The notes: a model not told the origin generated them from the letters alone. Counted from the first letter of the stretch, positions 9,199 through 23,510 are shown. The stretch: DNA of 64,000 nt from Arenimonas sp. (GCF_022842045.1 NZ_JALHQI010000002.1:1-64000); one strand, 5' to 3'. Numbers and translations: made by a program.

Positions 9199-9836
9199 TG
9201 CCGCGCTGGCTCTGGATCCTGCTCGCCTCGTCGCTGGCGGCGCTGCTGTGGGCCACCACGCGCGACGATTACGCGCCACCGGCCATGCGCGAAGGCGCCG
9301 CGGTGCGCTGCGTGCCGCCGGAGGGCAACGTGGACATCCGCGTGCCGCTGCAGACGCCCGCCTCGCCGGCGATGCCGCCGTTCAGGCTGGCCGACCACGA
9401 GGTCACCCCGCTCGCCGGCTTCGCGATCGAAGCCAGGGTGCTGGCCCGCGAGGATTATCGCTTCGACCGCAACGCCGCCATCTCGCCCACCGACCTGGCG
9501 CTCGGCTGGGGCCGGATGGCGCGCGAGGAGTTCTACGAGCCGCTGCGGATCTCGCAGTCGGGACGCTGGTACTTCTACCGCTGGGGCAGCGAAGGCCCGC
9601 CGCTGCCGCTGGACGAGATCATCGCCAGCAGCGCCAACATGCACATGATCCCCGCGGATGCCGGCGTCGCCGAAGCGCTGTCGCGGGTGCGGCCGGGCCA
9701 GACCGTGCGGCTGCGCGGCTGGCTGGTGGAAGTGCGCGGCGCCGATGGCTGGACCTGGCGCAGCTCGCTCAGCCGCGAGGACAGCGGCAATGGCGGCTGC
9801 GAAGTGGTTTACGTGTGCGCTCTGGCGTCGTACTGA
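9198..9836 (+). CDS. Membrane-anchored conserved hypothetical protein
   Basis: This 212-residue protein has one N-terminal hydrophobic segment (residues 3-20, [18 protein letters not shown]), so it is anchored to or exported across the inner membrane. The rest is soluble and predicted mainly beta. Recognisable stretches are [20 protein letters not shown] and [12 protein letters not shown]. These resemble conserved hypothetical proteins that carry a small OB-like domain, but I cannot name a family. It overlaps the DUF3501 gene by one base and is likely the third gene of the rubrerythrin operon. Its last codons abut the broken apt remnant on the other strand. Confidence 0.75.
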   Translation: MPRWLWILLASSLAALLWATTRDDYAPPAMREGAAVRCVPPEGNVDIRVPLQTPASPAMPPFRLADHEVTPLAGFAIEARVLAREDYRFDRNAAISPTDLALGWGRMAREEFYEPLRISQSGRWYFYRWGSEGPPLPLDEIIASSANMHMIPADAGVAEALSRVRPGQTVRLRGWLVEVRGADGWTWRSSLSREDSGNGGCEVVYVCALASY

Positions 9837-9837
9837 C

Positions 9838-9942
9838 TCAGTAGCGCAGCGTGGCCACCCGCAGCGGGCTGATGTCCTTGAAGCGGATGCCCGGCTTGGG
9901 GAAATCGGCGATCTCCCGGACCAGCGACGCGAACGGCGCCAC
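9838..9942 (-). pseudogene. apt: Truncated adenine phosphoribosyltransferase (apt) remnant
   Basis: From a GTG at 9942 the frame reads FASLVREIADFPKPGIRFKD followed by ISPL, which matches the N-terminus of Apt (family consensus ..DFPKPGILFKDITPLL..). After about 27 codons the similarity ends at ISPL and the frame runs into RVATLRY and a stop. The PRPP-binding and adenine-binding parts are missing, and the adjoining DNA is the 3' end of the 212-residue gene on the other strand. Apt normally converts adenine to AMP. The remnant sits 3' of the glutathione S-transferase gene and overlaps nothing essential. It looks like a deletion junction; an intact apt may exist elsewhere in the genome. Confidence 0.7.
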
Positions 9943-9946
9943 CGGC

Positions 9947-10597
9947 TCAGGCCTCGTCCGCGCCCACGCGTTCGGTCTCGGCCAGGCCCGCGGCTTCCCA
10001 CTCGCGCATCGCCGGCAGCGCGAAGACGGCGTCCATGAACGCGCGCGCGGTGTCGTCCACCTCGACGCCGTAGCCGCGGAAGCGGACGCAGACCGGCGCG
10101 AACATCGCATCGACGATGCCGAACCGACCGCACAGGAACGGCCCGCCCGCGCCGAACCGGCTGCGCAGCTCGCGCCACAGCCCCTGCACGCGGGCGATGT
10201 CGCGATCGGCGTCGGCGTCCCAGTGCTTGCCGCGCGGCTGGCGGCGCAGGTTCATCGGCAGCTGGGCGCGCAGCGCGCCGAAGCCCGAATGCATTTCCGC
10301 CGCGGCGCTGCGCGCGACGGCCCGCGCCGCGACCCCGGCCGGCCAGCCTTCGCCGGCCAGCCAGCGCTCGTTGGCGTATTCGCAGATCGCCAGCGAATCC
10401 CAGACCGCCAGGTCGCCGTCGTGCAGCACCGGCACCCGCCGGGTGGGCGACCAGCGCCCGACCTGGTCGCGGAACTCGGGCGTATCCAGCGGCAGCCGCA
10501 CCTCGTCGAAGGACACGCCGGCGTGGCGCAGCAGCAGCCAGGGCCGCAGCGACCAGGACGAGTAGTTCTTGTTGCCGATCACGAGCGTGGTGGACAT
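9947..10597 (-). CDS. Glutathione S-transferase family protein
   Basis: The ATG at 10595-10597 gives 216 residues. The much longer ORF in the track is an artefact running through the upstream gene in a second frame. The N-terminal thioredoxin-like domain has GNKNYSSWSLRPWLLLRHAG (glutathione-site Ser region) and the cis-Pro RVPVLHDGDLAVWDSLAICEY. The C-terminal helical domain follows, with a FLCGRFGIVDAMFAPVCVRF N-capping segment. Such cytosolic enzymes conjugate glutathione to electrophiles or reduce peroxides; the substrate cannot be told from the sequence. It is 8 bp downstream of the GGDEF-like gene and may be co-transcribed with it. Confidence 0.9.
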   Translation of the reverse strand: MSTTLVIGNKNYSSWSLRPWLLLRHAGVSFDEVRLPLDTPEFRDQVGRWSPTRRVPVLHDGDLAVWDSLAICEYANERWLAGEGWPAGVAARAVARSAAAEMHSGFGALRAQLPMNLRRQPRGKHWDADADRDIARVQGLWRELRSRFGAGGPFLCGRFGIVDAMFAPVCVRFRGYGVEVDDTARAFMDAVFALPAMREWEAAGLAETERVGADEA

Positions 10598-10605
10598 CGA
10601 TGGCC

Positions 10606-12801
10606 TCAGCTGAAGATCTGGTTGCCGCCGTTCTTGTTGGCGATCTGGGCGGCGCGGGCCGCGCGCTCGACGATGCCGGCGGGGTCGCGCTCGTCGGGAC
10701 CGGCCTGGGCGACGCCGACGCTGACGCTGAGGCTGGGTGCGATGCGTGGGTCGATGCGCACCCGGCTGATGGCGGCCCGCAGGCGCTCGGCGTACTCGCG
10801 CGCCTGCAGCAGGCGGCGGCCGGGCGCCAGCACCAGGAAACCCTCGGGGCCGGAGCGACCGATCACGTCGCCGTATTCGATCTCTTCCAGCAGCAGCTCG
10901 GCCACCGGGCGCAGGCCGGCGGTAGCGCCCGCTTCGCCGCTGCCTTCGCGCAGCGCCGCGGCCTGGTCGAGCTGGATGCAGAGCAGGCTCAGCGGCACCT
11001 GCGTCAGGCGCGCGGTTTCCATGTGCTTGTCCAGGCGCTGGCGCAGGGCCTCGACCCGGAGCACGCCGGTGGCGGGGTCGGTATCGGCCGACTTTTGCGC
11101 CTTCACGGCGCCGGCGGCCTCTTCGCCGGCCATGATCGCCATCGCCGCGAACTCCGCGCACAGCGCCAGTTCGGCGTCGCTGTAGGTGACGTCGGCCTGG
11201 CGCTCGATCAGCAGCGCGCCCCAGCCGGGTTTCGGAATCGGGAGCGGGATCACCGCCAGCTGCACCTGTTCGAGCGGACCGGCCGGCCCGTCGAAATCGA
11301 TGCCCAGCTGCTGCGGCGCGCGCAGGCGGCTGAGGTTCTTGAGCAGGGTCGTGCGCTGGGCCAGCAGCTCGCGGTAGCGGCCCTCGGCCTCGGGCGGCTC
11401 GACCTGGATCATGTCCTCGCCGTGGAAGTGCATCGCCACCACCGCCGCCGACGTCTGGGTCAGCACCGGCTTGAGGCCATCGAGCAGGCGCCGGAACGCG
11501 ATCCACTTCAGGTCGCCGTCGGCCGCCGACTTCAGGCCGGCCTGCAGGCTTTCCACCAGGCGTTCGCGGGCCTGCTGGATTTTCTCGGCGGCCGTCGGCT
11601 CCGGCACCTCGGCCCGCTTTCGCATCGACCAGCGCTTCAGCCCGGCGCGTATCCAGGGCAAGGCCAGGTAGAGCGCGACGGTGACGGCCAGCATGGGCTG
11701 CCAGCCGTAGAGGTTGAACAAGGTGGGCGGCAGCACCTGGGCATCCGCCAGCACGCGCAGCACCACCGCGACCGCCGCGGCCAGCAGCGTCAGCAGCGGT
11801 GCCCAACGGTAGCTGCGCGAATCGAGCAGCAGCATCAGCAGGCAGGCCGCCAGCGCCACGCCGCTGCCGATCCAGGCCAGCCACTGCGTCATCAGCGGCG
11901 TCAGCACCCCGCCCAGCATGGCCCAGAGCGCCAGCAGCACCAGGCTCCAACCGAGTCCGCGCGCCCAGGGCACCAGGCCGGGCGCGGCCTTGGCCAGGCC
12001 ACTGTAGTAGCGCGTCGCCAGCACCATCGGACCCGCGCAAAGCAGCAGCAGGCCCTGCGGCACCGTCGCGCCGCGATCCGCCAGCAGCGACAGCTCCGGC
12101 AGCGAGTACAGGTGGCCGTTGATGCCCAGGCAGGCCAGCCAGATGCCCAGCGCCGCGCCGCCGACCGCCGGCGCGCCGGACCGGCTGTCTTCCACGTGGC
12201 GCACCAGCGAAAGCACCGCCACCAGCAGCAGCAGGCCGTAGGTGAGGCGGAAGAAGCGGCGCGCCTCGTCTTCGGCGGCGCGGGCGGTGGCGGGGTCCTG
12301 CAGGCGCAGGTGCAGGCCGCCATTCACCTTGCCCTGCAGGTGCAGGTAGAACTCGCTCTTGCCGGCCAGCTCGGCGGGAAGCGGCAGCAGGAAGTTGGCC
12401 GGCCAGGGATTGTCCTCCCCGGCGGGCCGGAAGAAGCTGTCCTCGGCCACCACCCGGGCGTCCGGCAGCAGCTTGAGCTGCAGGCGGTCCAGTGGCGCGC
12501 GGACGATGGCGAGCTGCCAGTTGGGGCCGCCGTCCCCGGGAAGTTCGGTGCGGATGCGGACCCAGATGTCGCGGCCTGGCCGGGCCTGGAACGAGAACCC
12601 GGGCGTGAGCACCGGCGTGAAGCCCGGCTGGGCCCGACCGGTGAGGATGTCGTCGAGGGTGGTGCCGACCGGCGTTTCCATCACGGCCAGGTCAAGCGCA
12701 GGCGCCGGGCCGGCGGCACGCACGGGCGCCGCCGACAGCGACAGGGCCATCAGGCTCGCGATCAGGAACGCCGGCAGATAACGCAAGCTGGAACTCCCCA
12801 T
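10606..12801 (-). CDS. 7TM sensor protein with degenerate GGDEF domain
   Basis: The start MGSSSLRYLPAFLIASLMAL at 12801 gives 731 residues with a signal peptide (about 1-29). The rest of the track ORF is antisense to glnS. A periplasmic 7TMR-DISMED2-like domain (about 30-180) is followed by seven membrane helices (about 185-400), a GAF-like cytoplasmic segment, and a GGDEF-like C-terminus (about 600-731). The signature is RSGPEGF instead of GGDEF, so diguanylate cyclase activity is unlikely. Other GGDEF landmarks (DPATGVLRVEALRQRL, LSVSVGVAQ) are kept. A receptor that binds nucleotides or partners without making c-di-GMP is the most likely role. Confidence 0.85.
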   Translation of the reverse strand: MGSSSLRYLPAFLIASLMALSLSAAPVRAAGPAPALDLAVMETPVGTTLDDILTGRAQPGFTPVLTPGFSFQARPGRDIWVRIRTELPGDGGPNWQLAIVRAPLDRLQLKLLPDARVVAEDSFFRPAGEDNPWPANFLLPLPAELAGKSEFYLHLQGKVNGGLHLRLQDPATARAAEDEARRFFRLTYGLLLLVAVLSLVRHVEDSRSGAPAVGGAALGIWLACLGINGHLYSLPELSLLADRGATVPQGLLLLCAGPMVLATRYYSGLAKAAPGLVPWARGLGWSLVLLALWAMLGGVLTPLMTQWLAWIGSGVALAACLLMLLLDSRSYRWAPLLTLLAAAVAVVLRVLADAQVLPPTLFNLYGWQPMLAVTVALYLALPWIRAGLKRWSMRKRAEVPEPTAAEKIQQARERLVESLQAGLKSAADGDLKWIAFRRLLDGLKPVLTQTSAAVVAMHFHGEDMIQVEPPEAEGRYRELLAQRTTLLKNLSRLRAPQQLGIDFDGPAGPLEQVQLAVIPLPIPKPGWGALLIERQADVTYSDAELALCAEFAAMAIMAGEEAAGAVKAQKSADTDPATGVLRVEALRQRLDKHMETARLTQVPLSLLCIQLDQAAALREGSGEAGATAGLRPVAELLLEEIEYGDVIGRSGPEGFLVLAPGRRLLQAREYAERLRAAISRVRIDPRIAPSLSVSVGVAQAGPDERDPAGIVERAARAAQIANKNGGNQIFS

Positions 12802-12924
12802 GTGGTCATGCCGCCCCCCGGCCCGCCCGATTCTATACTCGGCCCGGCCCCCGCGTTCAGCCCGGGAACGCCGGGGCGCCCGAGCCGGTAAACTGGGCGA
12901 CCCCAGCCAGCCCTCCCCGGACGC

Positions 12925-14673
<1,749 letters not shown>

Positions 14674-14674
14674 C

Positions 14675-15232
14675 ATGCTGTACGCCCAGCTGCACCTCAC
14701 CCTGCCGGCCTGGATCCACGAGGAAGTGGACACCCAGCGCCGCTACCCCGACGCCGACAGCCGCATCGCGCTCGCGATCCAGCTCTCGCGCCGCAACGTC
14801 GACCACCGCAGCGGCGGCCCCTTCGGCGCCGCGGTGTTCAACGAGGAGGGCCGGCTGGTCGGCGTCGGCGTGAACCGGGTGGTGCCGCACAACTGCTCGG
14901 CCGCGCACGCCGAAGTGATGGCGCTTGCCACCAGCCAGCAGCGCATGCAGAGCTTCCGCCTGAACCAGGCCGGCGGCCGCATCACCCTGGCCACCTCGGC
15001 CCAGCCCTGCAGCATGTGCTATGGCGCGCTGGTATGGGCCGGCATCGACGAACTGCTCATCGGGGCGCGGGCCGACGACGTGCAAACGCTCGCCGGCTTC
15101 GACGAAGGCCCGCTGCCGGCCGACTGGAAGGGCGAGCTGGAGAAGCGCGGCATCGCCGTGCACACCGACCTGATGCGCGACCACGCGCGCGACGTGCTGC
15201 GCGACTACGGGGAATCCGGACTTGTCTACTGA
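14675..15232 (+). CDS. Cytidine/guanine deaminase-type nucleoside deaminase
   Basis: The 185-residue protein belongs to the zinc-dependent CDA superfamily. The zinc/catalytic motifs are HAEVMAL (His plus the proton-shuttling Glu) and PCSMCYGALVWAG (two Cys ligands). The size and the motif spacing resemble small guanine deaminase or tRNA adenosine deaminase-like proteins; the substrate is undetermined. The extended C-terminus (about 140-185) is helical. It starts immediately after glnS and its 3' end overlaps rlmM by 11 bp, suggesting translational coupling. Confidence 0.85.
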   Translation: MLYAQLHLTLPAWIHEEVDTQRRYPDADSRIALAIQLSRRNVDHRSGGPFGAAVFNEEGRLVGVGVNRVVPHNCSAAHAEVMALATSQQRMQSFRLNQAGGRITLATSAQPCSMCYGALVWAGIDELLIGARADDVQTLAGFDEGPLPADWKGELEKRGIAVHTDLMRDHARDVLRDYGESGLVY

Positions 15233-16268
15233 CGGCCTGCTGGCCTACTGCCGCCCGGGCTTCGAGCCCGAGCTCGCCGCCGAACTCAGCGAACGCGCCG
15301 CGATCGCCGGCTTCCCGGGCTATGCCCGCACCGAGCGCAACGCCGGCTACGTGGAGTTCCTGGGCGTCGAGGACGGCGCTGGATTGGCCAAGGCACTGCC
15401 CTGGTCGACGCTGATCTTCGCCCGCCAGAAGCTGCGGCTCCTGGCCGACCTGCCCGGCATGGACCCGAAGGACCGCATCGCGCCGATCATGGAGGCGCTC
15501 GGTGGCCGCGGCCGGCACGGCGACGTCTGGGTAGAGCATCCCGACTCCGACGAGGGCAAGCAGCTCGCCGGCCTCGCCCGCGCGCTCGGCAATGCGCTGC
15601 GCCCTGCGCTTCGCCAGCGCGGCCTGATCACCGAGAAGGAAGACCGGCGCCTGCCGCGCCTGCACGTGCTGATGCTCGCCGGCGACCACGCGATGCTCGG
15701 CAGCGCCGACCCGAAGGACGCCTCGCCCTGGCCGCTGGGCGTGCCGCGCCTGCGCGCGCACGCCGATGCGCCCAGCCGCTCGGCGCTCAAGCTCGAGGAA
15801 GCGCTGATGATGCTGCTGACCGACAAGGAGCGCGCCGAGTTCATCAAGCCCGGCATGTTCGCCGCCGACCTTGGCGCGGCCCCCGGCGGCTGGAGCTGGG
15901 TGCTGGCGCGCCAGCACGTGCGGGTGTTCTCGGTCGACAACGGTCCGATGGCGCAGAGTGCGCTGGACATGCCGGTGATCGAGCACATCCGCGCCGACGG
16001 CTTCCGCTGGCAGCCGCCCAAGCCGCTGGACTGGATGGTCTGCGACATGGTCGAGTCGCCGCGCAAGGTGGCCGACCGCATGGCCACCTGGTTCCGCGAA
16101 GGCTGGTGCAAGCACGCCATCTTCAACCTCAAGCTGCCGATGAAGAAGCGATGGGACGAAACCCGCGACTGCCTGCAGCACTTCGTCGACCACGCCGGCC
16201 GCCCGCTGACGCTGCGCGCGAAGCAGCTCTACCACGACCGCGAGGAGATCACGGTGTATGCGGGCTAG
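15222..16268 (+). CDS. rlmM: 23S rRNA (cytidine-2498-2'-O)-methyltransferase
   Basis: RlmM uses SAM to 2'-O-methylate C2498 of 23S rRNA. The 348 residues start with a THUMP-like domain (GLLAYCRPGFEPELAAEL) and continue into an RrmJ-type methyltransferase: SRSALKLEEALMML, ADLGAAPGGWSWVLARQ (SAM site), DWMVCDMVESPRKVA and FNLKLPMKKRWDE, which hold the K-D-K-E tetrad residues. The start is TTG at 15222, inside the end of the deaminase gene. It gives the N-terminus expected for xanthomonad RlmM, and no better ATG or GTG exists. The 3' end overlaps the EF-hand gene by 11 bp. Confidence 0.95.
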   Translation: MSTDGLLAYCRPGFEPELAAELSERAAIAGFPGYARTERNAGYVEFLGVEDGAGLAKALPWSTLIFARQKLRLLADLPGMDPKDRIAPIMEALGGRGRHGDVWVEHPDSDEGKQLAGLARALGNALRPALRQRGLITEKEDRRLPRLHVLMLAGDHAMLGSADPKDASPWPLGVPRLRAHADAPSRSALKLEEALMMLLTDKERAEFIKPGMFAADLGAAPGGWSWVLARQHVRVFSVDNGPMAQSALDMPVIEHIRADGFRWQPPKPLDWMVCDMVESPRKVADRMATWFREGWCKHAIFNLKLPMKKRWDETRDCLQHFVDHAGRPLTLRAKQLYHDREEITVYAG

Positions 16269-16578
16269 CCTCGCCCTGCTTGCGCTGCTGCTGGCCGCGC
16301 CTGTCGCAGCCGCCGACGACTATTTTTCGCAGGTCGACACCGACGGCGATGGCCGGGTTTCGCTGCCCGAGTTCCTGGAACGAATGAGTTTCGCGTTCCG
16401 GCAGATGGACACGAACCTCAACGACATCCTCGAACCCGGCGAGCAGCACATCCCGGACGCGCCCACGATCACGCTCGCCGAGCACCACGAGCGCTTCACG
16501 GCACAGTTCCACCGCCAGGACGCCGACGGCGACGGCCACCTCTCCCCCGCCGAACTCCTCGCCCCACCCCGCCGCTGA
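16258..16578 (+). CDS. Exported EF-hand calcium-binding protein
   Basis: The 106-residue protein has a clear signal peptide (MRASLALLALLLAAPVAA) and would be periplasmic or secreted. Two EF-hand loops of canonical Dx[DN]xDG type are visible, DTDGDGRVSLPE and DADGDGHLSPAE, with a degenerate loop between them (DTNLNDILEPGE). Calcium binding is therefore likely; its partner is unknown. The ATG at 16258 lies within the last codons of rlmM. A hairpin follows the stop before the convergent MAPEG gene. Confidence 0.85.
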   Translation: MRASLALLALLLAAPVAAADDYFSQVDTDGDGRVSLPEFLERMSFAFRQMDTNLNDILEPGEQHIPDAPTITLAEHHERFTAQFHRQDADGDGHLSPAELLAPPRR

Positions 16579-16584
16579 ACGCCA

Positions 16585-16601
16585 CGTGCGCCTTGCGCAC
16601 G
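16585..16601. terminator. Hairpin between convergent EF-hand and MAPEG genes
   Basis: A perfect 7-bp stem (CGTGCGC / GCGCACG) with a CTT loop lies in the 30-bp gap between two convergent stop codons. There is no T-run, so termination is inferred from position only. Confidence 0.35.
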
Positions 16602-16608
16602 CCGGGGG

Positions 16609-16998
16609 TCAGGGAAGTTGGGTGATGAAGCCGGCGATGGCGAAGAGGGCCATCGCGATCATCAGCAGCAGCGTGAGCAGCGTGCCGAGGAAGCGGCCGG
16701 GACTGACGCCCCCGCTGCGGCTCAGGCCCCACGCGTGCAGGATGCGCGAGACCAGCAGCGTCGCGCCGAAGCCATGGATGACCGCGTCCGAGTAGCCGTT
16801 CAGCTCCATGCCGCCGAGCAGGATCAAGGCCAGCGGCAGGTACTCGACGGCATTGGCGTGCACGCGCACCCGCCGGTTGAGTTCGCCGTGGCCACCGTCG
16901 CCCAGCCCGACCCGATGCTTGACCCGATAGGCCATCACCCGGCCGGCGAGGAAGAGGACAAGCAGGGTGCAAAGCGCGGCATACAGCAGGGTGATCAT
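16609..16998 (-). CDS. MAPEG family membrane protein
   Basis: The 129-residue protein has the four-helix layout of the MAPEG family (membrane-associated proteins in eicosanoid and glutathione metabolism). Helices lie at about 2-22, 54-70, 78-90 and 100-125. The family signature region is RVRVHANAVEYLPLALILLG, and ILHAWGLS sits in helix 3. Bacterial members are thought to be glutathione-dependent transferases or peroxidases of the inner membrane; the substrate is unknown. It reads towards the EF-hand gene and stands alone. Confidence 0.9.
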   Translation of the reverse strand: MITLLYAALCTLLVLFLAGRVMAYRVKHRVGLGDGGHGELNRRVRVHANAVEYLPLALILLGGMELNGYSDAVIHGFGATLLVSRILHAWGLSRSGGVSPGRFLGTLLTLLLMIAMALFAIAGFITQLP

Positions 16999-17065
16999 CG
17001 GCGGTCCATCCCGTGGGCGTGGCCGCCATGATCCGCCGGGTCGCTGGCGGATCGCAATGCCGCGG

Positions 17066-18466
17066 TCAGATCAGGCCGTTTCGCCAAGGGCCGGTGATCG
17101 CCACGGTGAAGCCGGGCGCGTAGACGTTCGCAAACAGCCAGCGGCCATCGGGAGAGAAACAGGCACCGGCCCACTCGGCGTCGCGGAAGTCGCCGGCGAA
17201 TCCCATCTGGCCCTCCAGGCGGACGTGGTTGCGGCAGAATTCGAACAGGCCGCCGTCGCGGGTCAGCCCGTAGAGGCGCTGCACCGGCTGGTCGGAGTCC
17301 TCGCAGATCACCAGGCCGCCGCGCGGGCTCAGCACCACGTTGTCGGGGTAGTCGAGTTCGAGTGGATCCGGTGACTCGTAGGCCAGCTCCAGCACCTCGG
17401 CACCGGGGTGGTAGGCCCAGACCTGGCCGCAGGCAGCGTCGCCGCCATTGGTGGCGGTGAAGTAAACGCGGCCATCGCCGACGATCACGCCCTCGAGCCG
17501 CGTGAAGCGCGAGCCGCCGGCCGCAAGGCCCTGGCGCAGCACGCCCAGGCCCTCGCCGTAGGTATCGGCGCCCGCCAGCGGATCCGGGATGTCCACCCAC
17601 TGCACGCGCAGCCGCTCGCCCACGCGGCGGCCGCTGCGCAGGTCGGGCGCGCCGACCGCGCGCAGCATCTGCAGGCGCCCGCCGCGCACCGGCTGGCCGG
17701 GCACCTTCGGGATCATCCGGTAGAAGCCGGCCTCGGGATCGGTGTCCTCGGTGAGGTAGAAGATGCCGGTCGCGGGATCCACCGACACCGCCTCGTGCTT
17801 GAACTGGCCCATCGCCAGCAGCGGCTCGGCGCGCGAGACGCCGTCGGCCGGCACTTCGAACACGAAGCCGTGGTCGCGCGCGAGCACGTGGTCGGCATTG
17901 GACAGCGTGACCGGCCCGGCCGCGCTGACGAACTCCTCGCAGCTCAGCCAGGTGCCCCAGGGCGTGGTGCCGCCGCCGCAGTTGTTGACGGTGCCGCCCA
18001 GCGAGGGCCGCGACTCGAGCAGCTTGCCGCTGGCGGTGTCGAAGCGAAGGGTCGCGGTGCCGCCACTGCAGCGCGCGTCGTAGGTCGCGCCGGCCGGCGC
18101 GAAGCTGCCCCACGCGGCCTTCACCTCGTGGTTGCGCACCAGCGTCACCACGCCGCCCTCGGCGCGCACCACGCCCATGCCGTCGTGCGAATCGGGCGTG
18201 CGCTCGCCATCGGACATCGGCTCGTTGGCCCAGCCGAAGGTGGTGTAGCTGAAGCCCGCCGGCAGCTGCAGCAGCGGCAGCCCGGTATTGAGGTCGCGCA
18301 CCGGCCGCAGCGGGCCGTAGCCGGCATGGGCGGCGCCCGGCGCACCGGCCTGCGCCAGCAGTTGCCCGATCGGGCTCAGCCCCAGCGCGACCGCGCCAAG
18401 GCCCAGGCCGCCGGCCTTGAGCAGGCGGCGGCGCGACAGCAGCGAATCATCCTTGAGGGAATCCAT
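17066..18466 (-). CDS. PhoX-type (DUF839) exported phosphatase family protein
   Basis: The 466 residues begin with a twin-arginine signal (LLSRRRLLKAGGLGLGAVAL), so the folded protein is exported by the Tat route. The mature part matches the DUF839/PhoX family: GYGPLRPVRDLNTGLPLLQL, TLVRNHEVKAAWG, GGTVNNCGGGTTPWGTWLSCEE, VSVDPATGIFYLTEDTD and EDSDQPVQRLYGLT. PhoX proteins are Ca/Fe-dependent alkaline phosphatases with a beta-propeller fold, and the Cys of the NNCGGG motif is a known iron ligand in that family. Phosphatase activity is inferred. No Pho box was recognised upstream. Confidence 0.88.
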   Translation of the reverse strand: MDSLKDDSLLSRRRLLKAGGLGLGAVALGLSPIGQLLAQAGAPGAAHAGYGPLRPVRDLNTGLPLLQLPAGFSYTTFGWANEPMSDGERTPDSHDGMGVVRAEGGVVTLVRNHEVKAAWGSFAPAGATYDARCSGGTATLRFDTASGKLLESRPSLGGTVNNCGGGTTPWGTWLSCEEFVSAAGPVTLSNADHVLARDHGFVFEVPADGVSRAEPLLAMGQFKHEAVSVDPATGIFYLTEDTDPEAGFYRMIPKVPGQPVRGGRLQMLRAVGAPDLRSGRRVGERLRVQWVDIPDPLAGADTYGEGLGVLRQGLAAGGSRFTRLEGVIVGDGRVYFTATNGGDAACGQVWAYHPGAEVLELAYESPDPLELDYPDNVVLSPRGGLVICEDSDQPVQRLYGLTRDGGLFEFCRNHVRLEGQMGFAGDFRDAEWAGACFSPDGRWLFANVYAPGFTVAITGPWRNGLI

Positions 18467-18537
18467 GCGAAAGAGGCCCTTGCAACCAGGCCGTCATTGC
18501 ACCAGCGCCAGGTATCAGCGATGTGACAGCACTGGCT

Positions 18538-18951
18538 TCAGTCGAGGATCTCGATCGCGGTGGCGACGATGCGCAGCTCGCGCTCGGCCGGCGGCGCGGC
18601 GCCGTCCTCCTCGACCAGGTGGCGGGCGTGCTCTTCGCTGATCGGCTCGATCTGCAGCTGGCCATAGGCGACCGCGCGGCCGCTGGCGCCCTTGGGCACC
18701 TCGAAGCCGTGGTCCTTGGCCATCACGCGGGCGCTGCTGCCGGCGTCCTCGAGCACGACCCAGCAGCCCTTCTTCTGGCAGACCTGGGTGATGCGGCCGC
18801 TGAACTTGGCGGGCGCATCGGCATGAACGGCCGGATCGGCGGCGGCGGCCGAGATCGCCACCGGCTCGCCGGCGGGCATGGGCTCGCCGTAGTTGGCGGC
18901 CATCGCGGCCGGGGCGGCGCACAGCATCAACAGGCCAAGCAGCTTCTTCAT
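18538..18951 (-). CDS. Exported DUF4920-type protein
   Basis: The start MKKLLGLLMLCAAPAAMAA at 18951 gives 137 residues with a signal peptide, so the protein is periplasmic. The mature part includes FSGRITQVCQKKGCWVVLED, with the paired Cys typical of DUF4920 (an OB-like fold), and VMAKDHGFEVPKGASGRAV. The family has no assigned activity; a metal- or ligand-binding role is a guess. It lies 10 bp downstream of the metallo-hydrolase gene and is probably the last gene of the fdx-ggt-hydrolase-DUF4920 run. Confidence 0.82.
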   Translation of the reverse strand: MKKLLGLLMLCAAPAAMAANYGEPMPAGEPVAISAAAADPAVHADAPAKFSGRITQVCQKKGCWVVLEDAGSSARVMAKDHGFEVPKGASGRAVAYGQLQIEPISEEHARHLVEEDGAAPPAERELRIVATAIEILD

Positions 18952-18961
18952 CGTGGTGTCC

Positions 18962-19852
<891 letters not shown>

Positions 19853-19862
19853 GGCCTTGCTC

Positions 19863-21820
<1,958 letters not shown>

Positions 21821-21860
21821 TCACGCGCGCCCCGGCCGGAGCCGGGACGCGCGTCGTTTC

Positions 21861-22364
21861 TCACTTGGCTTCGACGAAGACGTAGGTCGCGCCCGAGGCC
21901 TCGACCACCGGCTTCACGCGCTCGCTGTCGGCCGGGGTACCGATGAACAGCACGATCGAGCCCTTCAGCGCAGTCGGCTCGGCGCCGGTGAACGCGGTGA
22001 CGATCAGGTCGGCCATCTTGGCGCTGTCGGGCGAACCGAAGGCCAGCATGTTGCCCGGCAGCACGGTGCGCAGCACGACGGCGCTGACGTTCTCGAGCTG
22101 GCGCGCGTACTGGGTGCGGCCGTCGGCATCGCCCTCGGTCAGCGTGTCGCTGTTGGCCGGCAGGTAGTACGGGAAGATGCGGTCGGTGACGCCGGCCTGG
22201 TTCTGGGCCACGACCTTGCCCAGGTATTCCTTCCAGGCCATGTCGTCGCCGTCGGCCGGGGCGACCAGCGCGGCCGGGGCCGGCGCGGCCTCTTCTTCCT
22301 TCTGGCAGCCGGCGAGCAGGGTGAGCGAGAGCAGCAGGGCAAGCGGAGCAAGGATGCGGTTCAT
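21861..22364 (-). CDS. Putative lipoprotein of unknown function
   Basis: The start MNRILAPLALLLSLTLLAGC at 22364 gives 167 residues with a lipobox (LLAGC), so a periplasmic lipoprotein is predicted. The +2 residue is Gln, which favours the outer membrane. A short Glu/Ala/Pro linker leads into a compact domain with DDMAWKEYLGKVVAQNQ, GNMLAFGSPDSAKMADLIV and GSIVLFIGTPADSERV. I do not recognise the family. It lies 25 bp downstream of coaD on the same strand. Confidence 0.82.
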   Translation of the reverse strand: MNRILAPLALLLSLTLLAGCQKEEEAAPAPAALVAPADGDDMAWKEYLGKVVAQNQAGVTDRIFPYYLPANSDTLTEGDADGRTQYARQLENVSAVVLRTVLPGNMLAFGSPDSAKMADLIVTAFTGAEPTALKGSIVLFIGTPADSERVKPVVEASGATYVFVEAK

Positions 22365-22389
22365 GGTGTTGCCTCTCTTGTAATGGGTA

Positions 22390-23510
<1,121 letters not shown>

